Of a stretch of DNA of 64,000 bases, positions 1-11,438 are shown piece after piece. Within the stretch, counting starts at the first letter, position 1; the number at the start of each line of letters is the position of its first letter. The stretch is from Hyphomicrobiales bacterium. Its GTDB lineage: Bacteria > Pseudomonadota > Alphaproteobacteria > Rhizobiales > Methyloligellaceae. The position numbers and the translations under genes were made by a program. The notes under the pieces are model-generated. The model searched no databases, had not been told where the DNA came from, and worked only from the letters and a program-made list of their open reading frames with translations. The DNA lies in assembly GCA_021775525.1 (NCBI GenBank), contig JAJFHQ010000005.1, forward strand, positions 29,686 through 93,685, in the 5' to 3' direction.

Positions 1-2097
1 AACTTCCGAGAGCATCGAGTTGATGACCTCGTAATGCGCCTGGGTCGCGGCGATATGGTTGAGTGGAGTGAACTTTTCTTCAGTCTTCTGATCGTTCAGC
101 ACCGAATGACGCTGGGAGAACGTACCACGTTCACAATCCTGACCTGACAGGCGCACCCGGTAGCGCTCGCGCAGCAGCGTGCCAAAGGCCAGCGCCTCGG
201 CGAACGACCAGTCGATGGCCGTACCCTCCTCGATCATCTTGCGCCGGCTTTCCATGAACCGGTTGACGGTTCGGTGAATGTTGAACCCTTCGGGCACGCG
301 GGAAATGGCGACGCCGATCTCCTTGAGCCATTCGGTTTTTACACCTGTTTCACCGCGGCGTGCGCCTTCCTCGGCATGACCCAATCCTGACCATTGGCCA
401 TCCATCCAGTCCGCCTTGTTGGGCTTGTAGGAATCACCAATCCTGAATTCTTCTTCCAGCATACTCCTCATATCGGAGCGCATGGTTTCAAATTCATCGA
501 CCGTCAGAGAGCCTTCTTCAATCAGGCGGCTGGAATAAACATCAACTACAGTCGGGTGAGAGCGAATTTTTTGATACATCAACGGCTGGGTGAAGGATGG
601 CTCATCACCCTCATTGTGACCGTGACGCCGGTAGCAGAACATGTCGATAACGACCGGTTTGTGGAATTTCTGGCGGAACTCGGTTGCAACCTTGGCAACA
701 TGGACAACCGACTCCGGATCATCGCCATTCACATGGAAAATCGGCGCCTCGATCATCCGCGCCACATCCGAGGGATAGGGCGAGGAACGTGAATTGTGAG
801 GCGATGTCGTAAACCCGATCTGGTTGTTCACGATAAAATGTATCGAACCTCCAGTTCGATGACCGGCCAGACCCGACAGGCCGAAACATTCCGCGATGAT
901 ACCCTGGCCCGCAAAGGCCGCATCACCATGAAGAAGCAGTGGCATGACCTTGGTGCGCTCTTTGTCGCGCCTCTGGTCCTGTTTCGCGCGCACCTTGCCG
1001 AGCACTACCGGATCGACAATTTCCAGATGCGAGGGATTGGCCGTGAGCGAGAGATGGACATTGTTGCCGTCAAACTCACGGTCGGATGAAGCCCCGAGAT
1101 GATATTTTACGTCGCCCGAACCCTCCACGTCGTCCGGGTTGGCAGAGCCGCCCTTGAACTCGTTGAAGATGGCGCGGAACGGCTTGCCCATAACATTGGC
1201 GAGCACGTTCAGCCGGCCCCGGTGCGGCATTCCGAGTATGATCTCTTCCACGCCAAGCGAACCACCGCGCTTGATGATCTGTTCCAGCGCCGGGATTGCC
1301 CCCTCGCCGCCATCGAGACCAAAGCGCTTGGTGCCGGTATATTTGACATCGAGGAATTTCTCGAAGGCCTCAACCTCAACCAGCTTGGTAAGGATGGCTT
1401 TTTTGCCTTCAGGTGTGAACGCAATTTCCTTGTCCTTGCCCTCGATGCGCGCCTGGAGCCAGCCCTTCTGCTCGGGCGTCGAGATATGCATGAACTCGAC
1501 ACCGATCTTGGCGCAGTAGGTGCGCCTGAGGATTTCGATGATCTCCCGAATGGTGCCGAACTCAAGGCCGAGCACGTAATCGAGAAAAATCTTGCGGTCG
1601 TAGTCGCGCTCGGTGAAGCCGTAAGACGCCGGCTCCAGTTCCTGATGGGCTTCCTTCTTCTCCAGCCCCAGTGGATCGAGGTCCGCCGCCAGGTGTCCAC
1701 GCACCCGGTAAGAACGGATCAGCATGAGGGCACGCACTGAATCACGCGTTGCGGCAAGCGCCAGATCACTGGTGAGTTCAACCCCGAGAGTTTGCGCCCG
1801 GCCCTGGATGCGATTGCCCAGCTGCTGCTCAACCGGGCCCCAGTCCCCATCGAGTGCGCTCACCAGCTCGCCATTGTCAGGCACCGGCCAACCGGTGCTT
1901 TTCCACGACGGCCCTTCAGCCTCCTTCAGGACCTCTTCTTTGTTGTCCTTGAGGTCGCGGAAAAACGCCTGCCAGTCGCCGTCGACCGAGTCCGGATTGT
2001 TTTGATATTGAGCATAAAGCTCTTCGATATAGTCCGCGTTTGCACCATGCAGAAATGACGTGCGTGCCAACGCTTCATTCAGGTCTTGCCGTGCCAT
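1..2097 (-). CDS. sucA: 2-oxoglutarate dehydrogenase E1 component, partial (C-terminus beyond left edge)
   Basis: Minus-strand frame open from ATG at 2097 to window edge (absent from ORF track because no stop in window); reads MARQDLNEALARTSFLHGANADYIEELYAQYQ... and ...GMPHRGRLNVLANVMGKPF..., typical SucA; next to sucD/sucC. Confidence 0.95.
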   Translation of the reverse strand, partial: MARQDLNEALARTSFLHGANADYIEELYAQYQNNPDSVDGDWQAFFRDLKDNKEEVLKEAEGPSWKSTGWPVPDNGELVSALDGDWGPVEQQLGNRIQGRAQTLGVELTSDLALAATRDSVRALMLIRSYRVRGHLAADLDPLGLEKKEAHQELEPASYGFTERDYDRKIFLDYVLGLEFGTIREIIEILRRTYCAKIGVEFMHISTPEQKGWLQARIEGKDKEIAFTPEGKKAILTKLVEVEAFEKFLDVKYTGTKRFGLDGGEGAIPALEQIIKRGGSLGVEEIILGMPHRGRLNVLANVMGKPFRAIFNEFKGGSANPDDVEGSGDVKYHLGASSDREFDGNNVHLSLTANPSHLEIVDPVVLGKVRAKQDQRRDKERTKVMPLLLHGDAAFAGQGIIAECFGLSGLAGHRTGGSIHFIVNNQIGFTTSPHNSRSSPYPSDVARMIEAPIFHVNGDDPESVVHVAKVATEFRQKFHKPVVIDMFCYRRHGHNEGDEPSFTQPLMYQKIRSHPTVVDVYSSRLIEEGSLTVDEFETMRSDMRSMLEEEFRIGDSYKPNKADWMDGQWSGLGHAEEGARRGETGVKTEWLKEIGVAISRVPEGFNIHRTVNRFMESRRKMIEEGTAIDWSFAEALAFGTLLRERYRVRLSGQDCERGTFSQRHSVLNDQKTEEKFTPLNHIAATQAHYEVINSMLSEV

Positions 2098-2182
2098 GAG
2101 CTGATCCCGCCTTCAGGAGTGAAGCTTCACCCCTTCCCCCGTGCCGCATTTAACCGGCGAGATTCAATACGCGCCAGCCTAG

Positions 2183-3058
2183 TTAGCCATTTAATACATC
2201 CACGAGCGTAGTTCCAAGACCCGCTGGTGATTTAGATACTGCTATACCCGCTGAACGCATGGCGTCCATTTTATCTTCAGCACCGCCCTTGCCGCCCGAA
2301 ATGATAGCGCCAGCATGGCCCATGCGCCGTCCCGGAGGCGCTGTCACACCGGCGATAAAGCCAACCACGGGCTTTTTCACCTTCGATTGTTTCAAGAATT
2401 CAGCGGCCTCTTCCTCGGCCGATCCGCCAATTTCGCCGATCATGATGATCGATTGGGTTTTGTCGTCCCCGAGGAACAGATCTAGGCAGTCGATGAAGTT
2501 GGTGCCGTTCACGGGATCACCACCAATACCGATGCAGGTGGATTGCCCAAGGCCGGCGGCCGTCGTCTGCGCGACAGCTTCATAAGTGAGTGTGCCGGAG
2601 CGCGATACGATCCCCACCGATCCGGTTTTATGGATATGACCCGGCATAATGCCGATTTTGCATTCATCAGGTGTGATAATGCCGGGGCAGTTGGGCCCGA
2701 TTAGGCGTGAGTTGGACCCGGTAAGCGCGCGCTTCACCTTCACCATGTCGAGCACGGGGATGCCCTCGGTAATGCAGACGATAAGCGGCACTTCCGCATC
2801 GATCGCTTCCAGGATGGCATCTCCTGCGAAGGGCGGCGGCACGTAGATGGCGGAGGCACTGGCGCCTGTCGCCTCGACCGCCTGACCCACCGTGTCGAAC
2901 ACGGGCAGGCCAAGATGATCCGATCCGCCTTTGCCTGGCGTCACGCCGCCGACCATTTTCGTACCGTATGCAATCGCCTGCTCGGAATGGAAGGTGCCTT
3001 GGCTACCGGTGAAGCCCTGGCAGATGACTTTTGTATTCTTGTCTACGAGGACTGACAT
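2183..3058 (-). CDS. sucD: succinate-CoA ligase subunit alpha
   Basis: 291 aa, [29 protein letters not shown]..., [10 protein letters not shown]; adjacent to sucC. Confidence 0.97.
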   Translation of the reverse strand: MSVLVDKNTKVICQGFTGSQGTFHSEQAIAYGTKMVGGVTPGKGGSDHLGLPVFDTVGQAVEATGASASAIYVPPPFAGDAILEAIDAEVPLIVCITEGIPVLDMVKVKRALTGSNSRLIGPNCPGIITPDECKIGIMPGHIHKTGSVGIVSRSGTLTYEAVAQTTAAGLGQSTCIGIGGDPVNGTNFIDCLDLFLGDDKTQSIIMIGEIGGSAEEEAAEFLKQSKVKKPVVGFIAGVTAPPGRRMGHAGAIISGGKGGAEDKMDAMRSAGIAVSKSPAGLGTTLVDVLNG

Positions 3059-4228
3059 CTACGCCGCCTCCTTCACTTGAGCGACAATCTTCTGCGCCGC
3101 GTCATCCAGATTGTCGGCCGAGACGATAGCGAGACCGGAGTCTTCGAGGATCTTCTTACCCATGTCCACGTTGGTGCCTTCCAGCCGCACGACCAGCGGC
3201 ACGGAGATATCCATCTCCTTAGCGGCAGCGACGATGCCCTCGGCGATGATATCGCAGCGCATGATGCCGCCGAAGATATTGACCAGAATGCCCTTCACAT
3301 TGTCGTCTGACAGTATGATCTGGAAGGCATTCATCACCTGCTCCTTGCTCGCGCCACCGCCTACATCCAGGAAGTTGGCGGGCGAGGAGCCGTAGAGATT
3401 GATGATGTCCATGGTGGCCATGGCGAGGCCTGCGCCGTTCACCATGCAGCCGATAGCGCCGTCGAGCTTGATGTAGTTGAGATCAAACTTCGAAGCCTCG
3501 ACCTCGGCCGGGTCTTCTTCCGACAGGTCGCGCAGCTCGACGATGTCCGGGTGCCGGTAAAGGGCATTGCCGTCGAAATTCATCTTGGCATCGAGGCAGA
3601 TGAGATCGCCCGCACCCGTCACCACAAGCGGATTGATCTCCAGCAGGCTGGCGTCCTTTTCCAGCAACATCTTGTAGAGCGTTCCTATGAGCTTCACGCA
3701 CTGCTTGATCGCGTCGCCCTTGAGACCGAGTGCAAAGGCAATCTTTCGGCCATGGAATCCTGAATAACCGCTCGCTGGATCGATGGTCATGGTGAGGATT
3801 TTCTCAGGCGTCTTGGCGGCCACTTCCTCGATGTCCATGCCGCCCTCTGTCGAGGCGATGAATGCGATGCGCGAGGTAGCGCGATCAATCAGCGCCGAGA
3901 GATAAAGCTCGCGGTCGATGTCGCAGCCTTCCTCAATGTAAACCCGGCCGACTTCCTTGCCCGCAGGGCCGGTCTGATGCGTGACGAGCGTCATGCCGAG
4001 TATGCGCTCCGCTTCGGATTTTACTTCGTCGATGGATTTGACCACCGTGACGCCGCCGCCCTTGCCGCGACCACCGGCATGGATTTGAGCCTTGACCACC
4101 CAGACGCTGCCACCAAGCTCTTCAGCAGCCTTGACTGCTTCGTCCGCCTTGAATGCAATGCCACCCCGAGGAACGGGTACGCCGAAGCCCTTCAGTACTG
4201 CCTTGGCCTGGTATTCATGGATATTCAT
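3059..4228 (-). CDS. sucC: succinate-CoA ligase (ADP-forming) subunit beta
   Basis: 389 aa, [22 protein letters not shown]..., ATP-grasp features, FGGIMRCD motif. Confidence 0.97.
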   Translation of the reverse strand: MNIHEYQAKAVLKGFGVPVPRGGIAFKADEAVKAAEELGGSVWVVKAQIHAGGRGKGGGVTVVKSIDEVKSEAERILGMTLVTHQTGPAGKEVGRVYIEEGCDIDRELYLSALIDRATSRIAFIASTEGGMDIEEVAAKTPEKILTMTIDPASGYSGFHGRKIAFALGLKGDAIKQCVKLIGTLYKMLLEKDASLLEINPLVVTGAGDLICLDAKMNFDGNALYRHPDIVELRDLSEEDPAEVEASKFDLNYIKLDGAIGCMVNGAGLAMATMDIINLYGSSPANFLDVGGGASKEQVMNAFQIILSDDNVKGILVNIFGGIMRCDIIAEGIVAAAKEMDISVPLVVRLEGTNVDMGKKILEDSGLAIVSADNLDDAAQKIVAQVKEAA

Positions 4229-4259
4229 TTACGTACCCCCCGCGTTCTGTGCCTGGGTG

Positions 4260-5234
<975 letters not shown>

Positions 5235-5358
5235 TTAACCAGAATTCACCCCCGCCAGGAGCGCTCCGCCGACTCTCAACTCGTGCTTGTGGTTAGCCCG
5301 AAACGCGGTGTCACGCAAGGTTGGCCTTAGAGGGCTTCATGGGCGCGAAAGATCGCGC

Positions 5359-5988
5359 CTATCCGGCCTTCTTCGCAACGATAAAGACGGCGATGCCTTT
5401 TTCAGGTTTCCATTGATGGTCAATCTCGAAACCGGCGCCAGTCAGACTGTCGACCAGGTTCTTAGTCGAGAGCACTCTGACCAGAGGCATAAGACCCACG
5501 AGCCTGCCCAGGGGCGCAACGAATCTGAACCAGCTCCATTTCATGCTGTCGCCGAGACACACAGTGCTTGAGATAAACAAGCCACCGGGTTTCAGCATCT
5601 TGTGCACCTTGGAGATGACGGCATCGCAATCTTCCACAAGATGCAGGATGCTGTGTCCCATCACGGCGTTGAAACTTTCAGGGTCCGGGTTGAAATCATC
5701 GATGGCCGTCTGGCTGAAAGTGACGTTCTTTACGCCACCTGCCTCAGCCTTTCCTCGCGCGATTTCGAGCATCTTCGCGGAAATATCGGTCGCCAGGATG
5801 TGCTTCACGTAAGGCGCGTGGGCTATCGCCGTTGACCCTGTCCCGCAGCCGAACTCCAGCACCTCCATATCGGGGCGGAAATAATCACGCGTTATCTCGA
5901 GCTTCTTCTGATAAGCCGCCTTGTCGCTGACGGGCCGCTTCGCATAACCTTCGGCGTGCTTGTCCCAGAATTTTGGCGATGCGCTCAT
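5359..5988 (-). CDS. class I SAM-dependent methyltransferase
   Basis: EVLEFGCGTGSTAIAHA SAM-binding motif; start moved to 5988 (ATGAGCGCATCG) because GGAGG lies just upstream; ORF extends to 6105. Confidence 0.85.
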   Translation of the reverse strand: MSASPKFWDKHAEGYAKRPVSDKAAYQKKLEITRDYFRPDMEVLEFGCGTGSTAIAHAPYVKHILATDISAKMLEIARGKAEAGGVKNVTFSQTAIDDFNPDPESFNAVMGHSILHLVEDCDAVISKVHKMLKPGGLFISSTVCLGDSMKWSWFRFVAPLGRLVGLMPLVRVLSTKNLVDSLTGAGFEIDHQWKPEKGIAVFIVAKKAG

Positions 5989-6185
5989 GCGGACCTCCGC
6001 CTGATCGAGTGATGTCATGGTCTTTAGATCCTTTACGAGAATGGTGTCAGATTGTCTTGTTGATGGTGTGGCGTGGAAAAAGAGCGAAGGCGACGATGGC
6101 GACAATCGCGCCAGCCATCAAATCGAAAATGGTGTCATTGAGCCCTCTCTGGTTTTGAAACAGGCCTGCGCGGTCGATCTCGAAA

Positions 6186-6899
6186 TCAAACAACTCCCAC
6201 ATGGTTCCCTGGATAACGACGGTCCCGATGGGGCCGAATCGGGGTGGGCGGACTATTGTTCACGTTGGACTGGGTCGCTCGCCTCCGAATGATCCATTCG
6301 CCCACGGCAAGGTTAATTGCCCAGCCGGCACTCAAGAGCAGTGCACGGGACAGTTCGCCGGGTGTGCCGATGAGGAGAACCCATGGAATACCAACCAAAG
6401 CCTGCGTACCTGCGCCAACGCCAATTGCAAAACCACGTATCATCCAGGCGCGATGCCGTGTGATGTCACGCCGCCGGATGGCGGCAAACCCCAGCATGAT
6501 GAACAGGATCATCGCGAAGCCAACAACGAGCCGGATGCCATAGAGCAACTCGCCATCATGTTCGGCCGGCGGAAAGAAGTGAGACAGCCACAGGCCCGTA
6601 AACGCGGCAACGAGGCCGCACGGCACCAGAACCCGCCCGGCGGCACGATGCCATCCGGGCCTCCGGCGTCGCAAACCGGAGGAAAACTGGAAAGCGCCCA
6701 AGATGCAAAATACGCTGACGCTGACAATATGCAGGACCAGAGCTCCAGAGGGCGCTGCGAAAAACCGCGCACTGTCAGGCATGATATCCAAACCGCCCGA
6801 CAACTGGACTAGTCGTAGTGTCCCGCCGAGGACCGGAATAAAGCTGAGCGCGATCAGAGCAGTGGGCACGAGCCAATCGGCTCTGGTGGATGAGGACAT
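6186..6899 (-). CDS. DUF2306-like integral membrane protein
   Basis: 237 aa with multiple hydrophobic helices and HRAAGRV / RHRAWMIRGFA motifs typical of the family; divergent from a LysR gene. Confidence 0.7.
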   Translation of the reverse strand: MSSSTRADWLVPTALIALSFIPVLGGTLRLVQLSGGLDIMPDSARFFAAPSGALVLHIVSVSVFCILGAFQFSSGLRRRRPGWHRAAGRVLVPCGLVAAFTGLWLSHFFPPAEHDGELLYGIRLVVGFAMILFIMLGFAAIRRRDITRHRAWMIRGFAIGVGAGTQALVGIPWVLLIGTPGELSRALLLSAGWAINLAVGEWIIRRRATQSNVNNSPPTPIRPHRDRRYPGNHVGVV

Positions 6900-6972
6900 A
6901 GTCTCACTCCTTTCCGCGACTAGTTACACATGCGTAAATCAAATAGAAATTGCAGAAATATGTACTTATGAT

Positions 6973-7869
6973 ATGCAAATATGCATGAATTGGCAGTCCG
7001 TCGCCTTCGACTGGAATCAGGCGCGGGCCTTCCTCGTCACAGCCGAGGAAGGCTCCCTTTCCGCAGCCGCGCGCACCCTTGGCCTCACGCAGCCAACCCT
7101 TGGCCGACAGGTCGCAGGACTTGAGGCGGAACTTGGCGTGACGCTTTTCGAACGGGTTGGACGATCCCTCTCCCTGACACAGTCGGGAGTGGAGCTGCTC
7201 GATCATTTCCGCTCCATGGGGGAGGCGGCCAGCCGGATATCGCTTGCCGCCTCTGGGCAATCACAGACCATTGAGGGTCAGGTGAGCATCACCGCGACCA
7301 ACATGATGGCCACCTTCCACCTGCCTGCCGTATTGCAACAGATACGGGAAACAGCACCAGGGATTGAGATTGAAATTATTGCCTCCAATGACGTGCGGGA
7401 TCTGACGCGGCGCGAGGCGGATATCGCAATCCGGCACGGGCGTCCCAAGCAACCCGATTTGATTGCCAAGCTCGTCCGGGAAACGTCCGGCAACCTTTAT
7501 GCCTCAAAGGAATATCTCGACAAGTTTGGCCGGCCCCAAACGCCGGACGAGTTGTCGGAAGCCGATTTCATTGGTTTCGATCATCCCGAGCGCTTTATTC
7601 CCATGTTGAGTACTTTTGGTCTGTCCCTGACAAGGGACAATTTCAAGCTCAACTCGACGAGCGGCACCGTGATGCGCGCATTGGTAATGCAGGGCCTTGG
7701 GGTCAGCGTCTTGATCAGGGAAGATGCGGAGCGCACACCCGGCATCGAACTCGCATTGCCCTCACTCGACCCGATCCCAATCCCGGTCTGGCTGGTGACG
7801 CACCGCGAGCTTCATACCAGCCGGCGCATCCGGCTGGTGTTCGACATGCTGGCGGAAGCTCTCTCGTGA
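6973..7869 (+). CDS. LysR family transcriptional regulator
   Basis: FDWNQARAFLVTAEEGSLSAAARTLGLTQPTLGRQVAGLEAELGVTLFER HTH; start trimmed from 6703 to 6973 or 6985, since upstream codons run antisense over the DUF2306 gene. Confidence 0.9.
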   Translation: MQICMNWQSVAFDWNQARAFLVTAEEGSLSAAARTLGLTQPTLGRQVAGLEAELGVTLFERVGRSLSLTQSGVELLDHFRSMGEAASRISLAASGQSQTIEGQVSITATNMMATFHLPAVLQQIRETAPGIEIEIIASNDVRDLTRREADIAIRHGRPKQPDLIAKLVRETSGNLYASKEYLDKFGRPQTPDELSEADFIGFDHPERFIPMLSTFGLSLTRDNFKLNSTSGTVMRALVMQGLGVSVLIREDAERTPGIELALPSLDPIPIPVWLVTHRELHTSRRIRLVFDMLAEALS

Positions 7870-7990
7870 ACTTTGATCATACTCGGAGATTCGTTGTTTA
7901 CGTGTCCGCCAGGCACCAATGCCGGACATCGGCGGGGAAAACCTCATTTTCAATCATTGATCTCTGAATAGTTGTATTGAGGTGTTACGT

Positions 7991-8506
7991 CTATTTTGGC
8001 CCGACGGGCATGTCATCCGGCCGGGTTTCACGCGCGGGCTTGATTCTTTTCGCAGTCAAATAATAGACACCGCAGGAATAAAGCTTCTGACCGTCAGGAC
8101 CTTTGTTAAATGACGACCCGCAGATCGGGGCGGGCGTGCGTTTCGTCACCTTGTCTTTCCATTTCACTGATGCCTTCCTGAACCTGAGTTCCGTTCCAAT
8201 ACAGGCTTCCTTGTATGTCGCTGCCGCCACGCCATTTGATCTGGACGCATAGAGCGTCTTGCACCGGTTGGCGACGGCTGCTTCCCAATGAACTTGAAGG
8301 GTCAGATCACCGAGACGCGGATAAGCCGACCGGCAGGCATTGGCGATCTGCTTTCTCTGTTGCTCGATACCCGCATATGGGCTGACATCGCCTGCCGGTG
8401 GTTGGCAAAGTTTTTCGAGATCGCTTTCCGCAAAGGCGGGTGCGGAATTGGCCCCAAGAGCAAGGCAGGCAACTCCCGTGATGATGTATGTGCGTATGGC
8501 GATCAT
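7991..8506 (-). CDS. hypothetical secreted protein
   Basis: Signal peptide MIAIRTYIITGVACLALGANSAPAFA; mature region Cys-containing; ORF extends to 8563. Confidence 0.6.
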   Translation of the reverse strand: MIAIRTYIITGVACLALGANSAPAFAESDLEKLCQPPAGDVSPYAGIEQQRKQIANACRSAYPRLGDLTLQVHWEAAVANRCKTLYASRSNGVAAATYKEACIGTELRFRKASVKWKDKVTKRTPAPICGSSFNKGPDGQKLYSCGVYYLTAKRIKPARETRPDDMPVGPK

Positions 8507-8887
8507 GGTTGTTCCCTTGTTGTTGCGCAACGGAGAATGGTCTGGAGTTCTTGTCTTCTCCAAATTGCCAAAACCGGCAAGTCGGTAACCTATTTGCAGG
8601 TTGGGAGCTTGGTGTTTTTAGCCGCGCAACTATTGCGGCTCGATGATTGAGTCCGAACTCGCCAGTGTTTGAGTGCAATCCTAGCGGGTCTCATTCGGGA
8701 GCAGACTTCACATCCGCGTCATGGCGTATACGGAGAAATGGATTCACGCAGAATCTGTGACTTAGTTGTCAGGCATTCAGGATCATCAGGGAGGAGCGGT
8801 GACTGGAATGTCCGCTTTATCCCCGAAAGCGGAGATGGGTTGAGCTTTATTCAGATCTCAGAGTGGCAAAAAATACTTGTCGTCAGG

Positions 8888-9988
8888 CTAATGATGAGAC
8901 TTCTGCTCAGCCGCATCCTGCACCAGCGCCAGAAACCGGTACACGCCATGTACCATTTTGCCGTAGGGAAGGGTCGCGAACAGGGCCAGCACGAAACCGA
9001 GATGCACGGCAAGCAGAGTTCCCATTGCAGAGGTTTCACGCAATACCATCAGCGCCAGCCCGGTAAAGCTGACAAGAAACAGCAGCATTAGAAAAGCCAC
9101 ATCCATACCCACCAGTTCACGGGCACGCGGCGCGGGGTCCGCGTCGATTTTCAATTTCATCAATCCTGCCGGGCCGATGAGCAATCCAATGCCGCCGACC
9201 GTTCCAAGCAATACCGGAAGGCTGGTGAATGAATACGGAGCAATCCATCCAAACCAGTGGTCATAGATGGTTGCCACCGAGGTGGCGGCGAAGCACAGCA
9301 TGAAACCGTAAAAGGTGAAGTGGTGGAACAGGCGACGCATACCTGAAAAACTTTCATCCGGGTAATTGCACCCGCCTCCAGCGCCACCGAGGTTTTTGAG
9401 TGTCAGCACATCCCACACACCACCAAGAATGGCACCAATTGATAGTCTGACGCCGGACGGCACAGCCGTCGAACGCCAGTAGCTTACACCGCCCATGATC
9501 ATCGAAAATACTGCGAACGCGAACACAAGCCCGAAGGGCCAGACCATCGCGGCGTAGGGGATGACCCGGTAGAAAGCGCCTTCACCGGTATGGCTGCCAA
9601 AAATGATACTCATATCCTGCATGCCGAACAGGAGCAAAAGAAGGAAGCCAAGCCCGAGCGCCATACCCAACGATACGACAACGCCATTTTTCCTGAACAG
9701 GGCGCCGAGAAATCCGGGCCATACAAAATCCGCGTAAGTTTCAGCCCTGAGCGTCGCTAAAGTCTGGGGGACATTGACTTCGAACTCATGCGGCGGGGCA
9801 TACTGGCAGGCATAATAACAGCCCTGGCAGCCATGGCAGAGATTGGCCAGGTAAGTGAGGTCGCCCTCGCCAAATGTTTTGCGCCGCTCCATGGCCGGGA
9901 ACACCGCGCAGAAGCCCTCGCAATAGCGGCAGGCATTGCAAATCGTCATCAAACGCTCTGCTTCTTTTATGGTGTCAACTAGTGGCAC
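8888..9988 (-). CDS. tcuB: tricarballylate utilization protein TcuB/CobZ-like (4Fe-4S, membrane)
   Basis: CNACRYCEGFCAVFPAMERR and CHGCQGCYYACQYAPPHEFEVNVP ferredoxin motifs followed by TM helices; GTG start at 9988 gives a 14-bp overlap with tcuA. Confidence 0.88.
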   Translation of the reverse strand: MPLVDTIKEAERLMTICNACRYCEGFCAVFPAMERRKTFGEGDLTYLANLCHGCQGCYYACQYAPPHEFEVNVPQTLATLRAETYADFVWPGFLGALFRKNGVVVSLGMALGLGFLLLLLFGMQDMSIIFGSHTGEGAFYRVIPYAAMVWPFGLVFAFAVFSMIMGGVSYWRSTAVPSGVRLSIGAILGGVWDVLTLKNLGGAGGGCNYPDESFSGMRRLFHHFTFYGFMLCFAATSVATIYDHWFGWIAPYSFTSLPVLLGTVGGIGLLIGPAGLMKLKIDADPAPRARELVGMDVAFLMLLFLVSFTGLALMVLRETSAMGTLLAVHLGFVLALFATLPYGKMVHGVYRFLALVQDAAEQKSHH

Positions 9989-11438
9989 GGCGCGCGGCCT
10001 CCTGTCCTGCAATGCGCCCGAACACATTGCCGATCAGCAGGCCAAGCCCGCCCACGTAACCCTGGCCCAGAATATTGCCGGCCATGACCTCGCCCGCGGC
10101 ATAGATATTGCTGGCCGGTTTTCTCTCGCGTCCAAACAGCACCCGTGCCTTTTCATCCACCTCAACACCCAGATAGGTGAAAGTGATGCCGGGCCTCAGC
10201 GGGTAGCCGTAAAAAGGGGGTGTGTCGATTTTCTGCGCCCAGTTGGTCTTTTCAGGGCTCGCACCTTTGGTGTGGCAGCCGTCCAGCCGGGTGGGATCAA
10301 AGTCTCCCGGCTCGACAATGGCATTGTAGTCGGTGACGGTTTTCTCAAGCGCATCCGCATCCAGCTCCAGCTTCTCTGCCAGCTCGGGGATCGTGTTTGC
10401 TTCAAACGCCGGGAAAACAGTCGGCATGAAAAGGCCGGGGATTTTGGAATCGATAACGGCATACGCAATCTGGTCCGGCTGCTGTCCCACCAGCCGCCCC
10501 CAGATGGCGTAACGCTTGGGCCAGATATCCTCGCCCTCGTCATAGAAACGTTTCGCGTGCTTGTTGACCATGATGGAGTAGATCACGCAATCGACCCGCG
10601 TCGCGATGCCGCCATCGAATTTTGGAGAGCGGGCATCGATCGGCACCGCGTGGCACTGGTCGGCCTCGCTGACGGGCTGCGCGCCATGATCGAGCAGTAC
10701 CCGCAACAATGCGCCCTTGTTAAAAGGCGTGCCGCGAATGAGAAAATTTTCAGCCCCCTCGCCCCAAGCCTCCTTCAGCCATTCGATGTTGGCCTCAAAA
10801 CCTCCTGATGCCACCACCAGTGACCTTGCGGAAACGTCATGCATCTGCCCGCCATGAAGCACTTGCGCGTACGCGAAGCGGCCATCATTGAGCGTGAGCC
10901 CGGTAACTTCAGCCTCGTACAGGATCTCCACGCCCAGGTTCTCTGCCCTGGCGTAATAACTGTTCATCATCGCCTTTCCACCGCCGAAGAAAAACGCGTT
11001 GGTGCGCCCCAACCCTATGGTGCCGGATAGCGGCTTTTGAAACCGCACGCCCTGGTCCTGCATCCAGTCGACCACCTGTTCTGATTGCTCCAGAACCATG
11101 CCTGCCAGGGTCTCGTTGGTCTTGCCCGCGGTCACGCGCATCAGGTCTTCGATATATTCACCGACCGGGTAAGGTCCGGTCACATAGTCGGTCGCTTCGT
11201 TATGGGCGTAACGGATATTGCGGGTGTGGCGCGAGTTACCGCCTCGGCTGTGGCTGGGCGCTGCCTCAAGCACAAGAACGCGTGCCCCTTCGAGCCGGGC
11301 CGTGATGGCAGCGCAAAGCGCGGCATTACCCGCACCGATAACCAGTACATCGTAATTTTGAGTGAGATCGGCCACGCCTTGCCCTGGAACGCCTGAAGGT
11401 CTGTCTGGTTTATTACGTAACTTCCGGCTCCGCGTCAC
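9975..11438 (-). CDS. tcuA: FAD-dependent tricarballylate dehydrogenase TcuA
   Basis: 487 aa; Rossmann motif YDVLVIGAGNAALCAAITARLEGARVLVLE; RGGNSRHTRNIRYAH; overlaps tcuB. Confidence 0.88.
   Translation of the reverse strand: MTRSRKLRNKPDRPSGVPGQGVADLTQNYDVLVIGAGNAALCAAITARLEGARVLVLEAAPSHSRGGNSRHTRNIRYAHNEATDYVTGPYPVGEYIEDLMRVTAGKTNETLAGMVLEQSEQVVDWMQDQGVRFQKPLSGTIGLGRTNAFFFGGGKAMMNSYYARAENLGVEILYEAEVTGLTLNDGRFAYAQVLHGGQMHDVSARSLVVASGGFEANIEWLKEAWGEGAENFLIRGTPFNKGALLRVLLDHGAQPVSEADQCHAVPIDARSPKFDGGIATRVDCVIYSIMVNKHAKRFYDEGEDIWPKRYAIWGRLVGQQPDQIAYAVIDSKIPGLFMPTVFPAFEANTIPELAEKLELDADALEKTVTDYNAIVEPGDFDPTRLDGCHTKGASPEKTNWAQKIDTPPFYGYPLRPGITFTYLGVEVDEKARVLFGRERKPASNIYAAGEVMAGNILGQGYVGGLGLLIGNVFGRIAGQEAARRATS

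Noticed and set aside
394-1740. Plus-strand ORFs 394-792, 796-1089, 1099-1740 at the left edge
   Set aside because: All antisense to the unlisted partial sucA reading frame, which is unmistakable on the minus strand.
2115-2131. GTGAAGCTTCAC palindrome between sucA and sucD
   Set aside because: Single short dyad in a transcribed intergenic gap, no partner or context; could be chance.
9936-10808. Long plus-strand ORF (290 aa) antisense to tcuA
   Set aside because: Shadow ORF of a GC-rich gene; the opposite strand encodes a clear conserved enzyme. Same reasoning for 11626-12516 (+), 27096-27986 (+), 37375-38310 (+), 37817-38470 (+), 55220-56077 (-), 46935-47603 (-), 46156-46662 (-), 32109-32441 (-).
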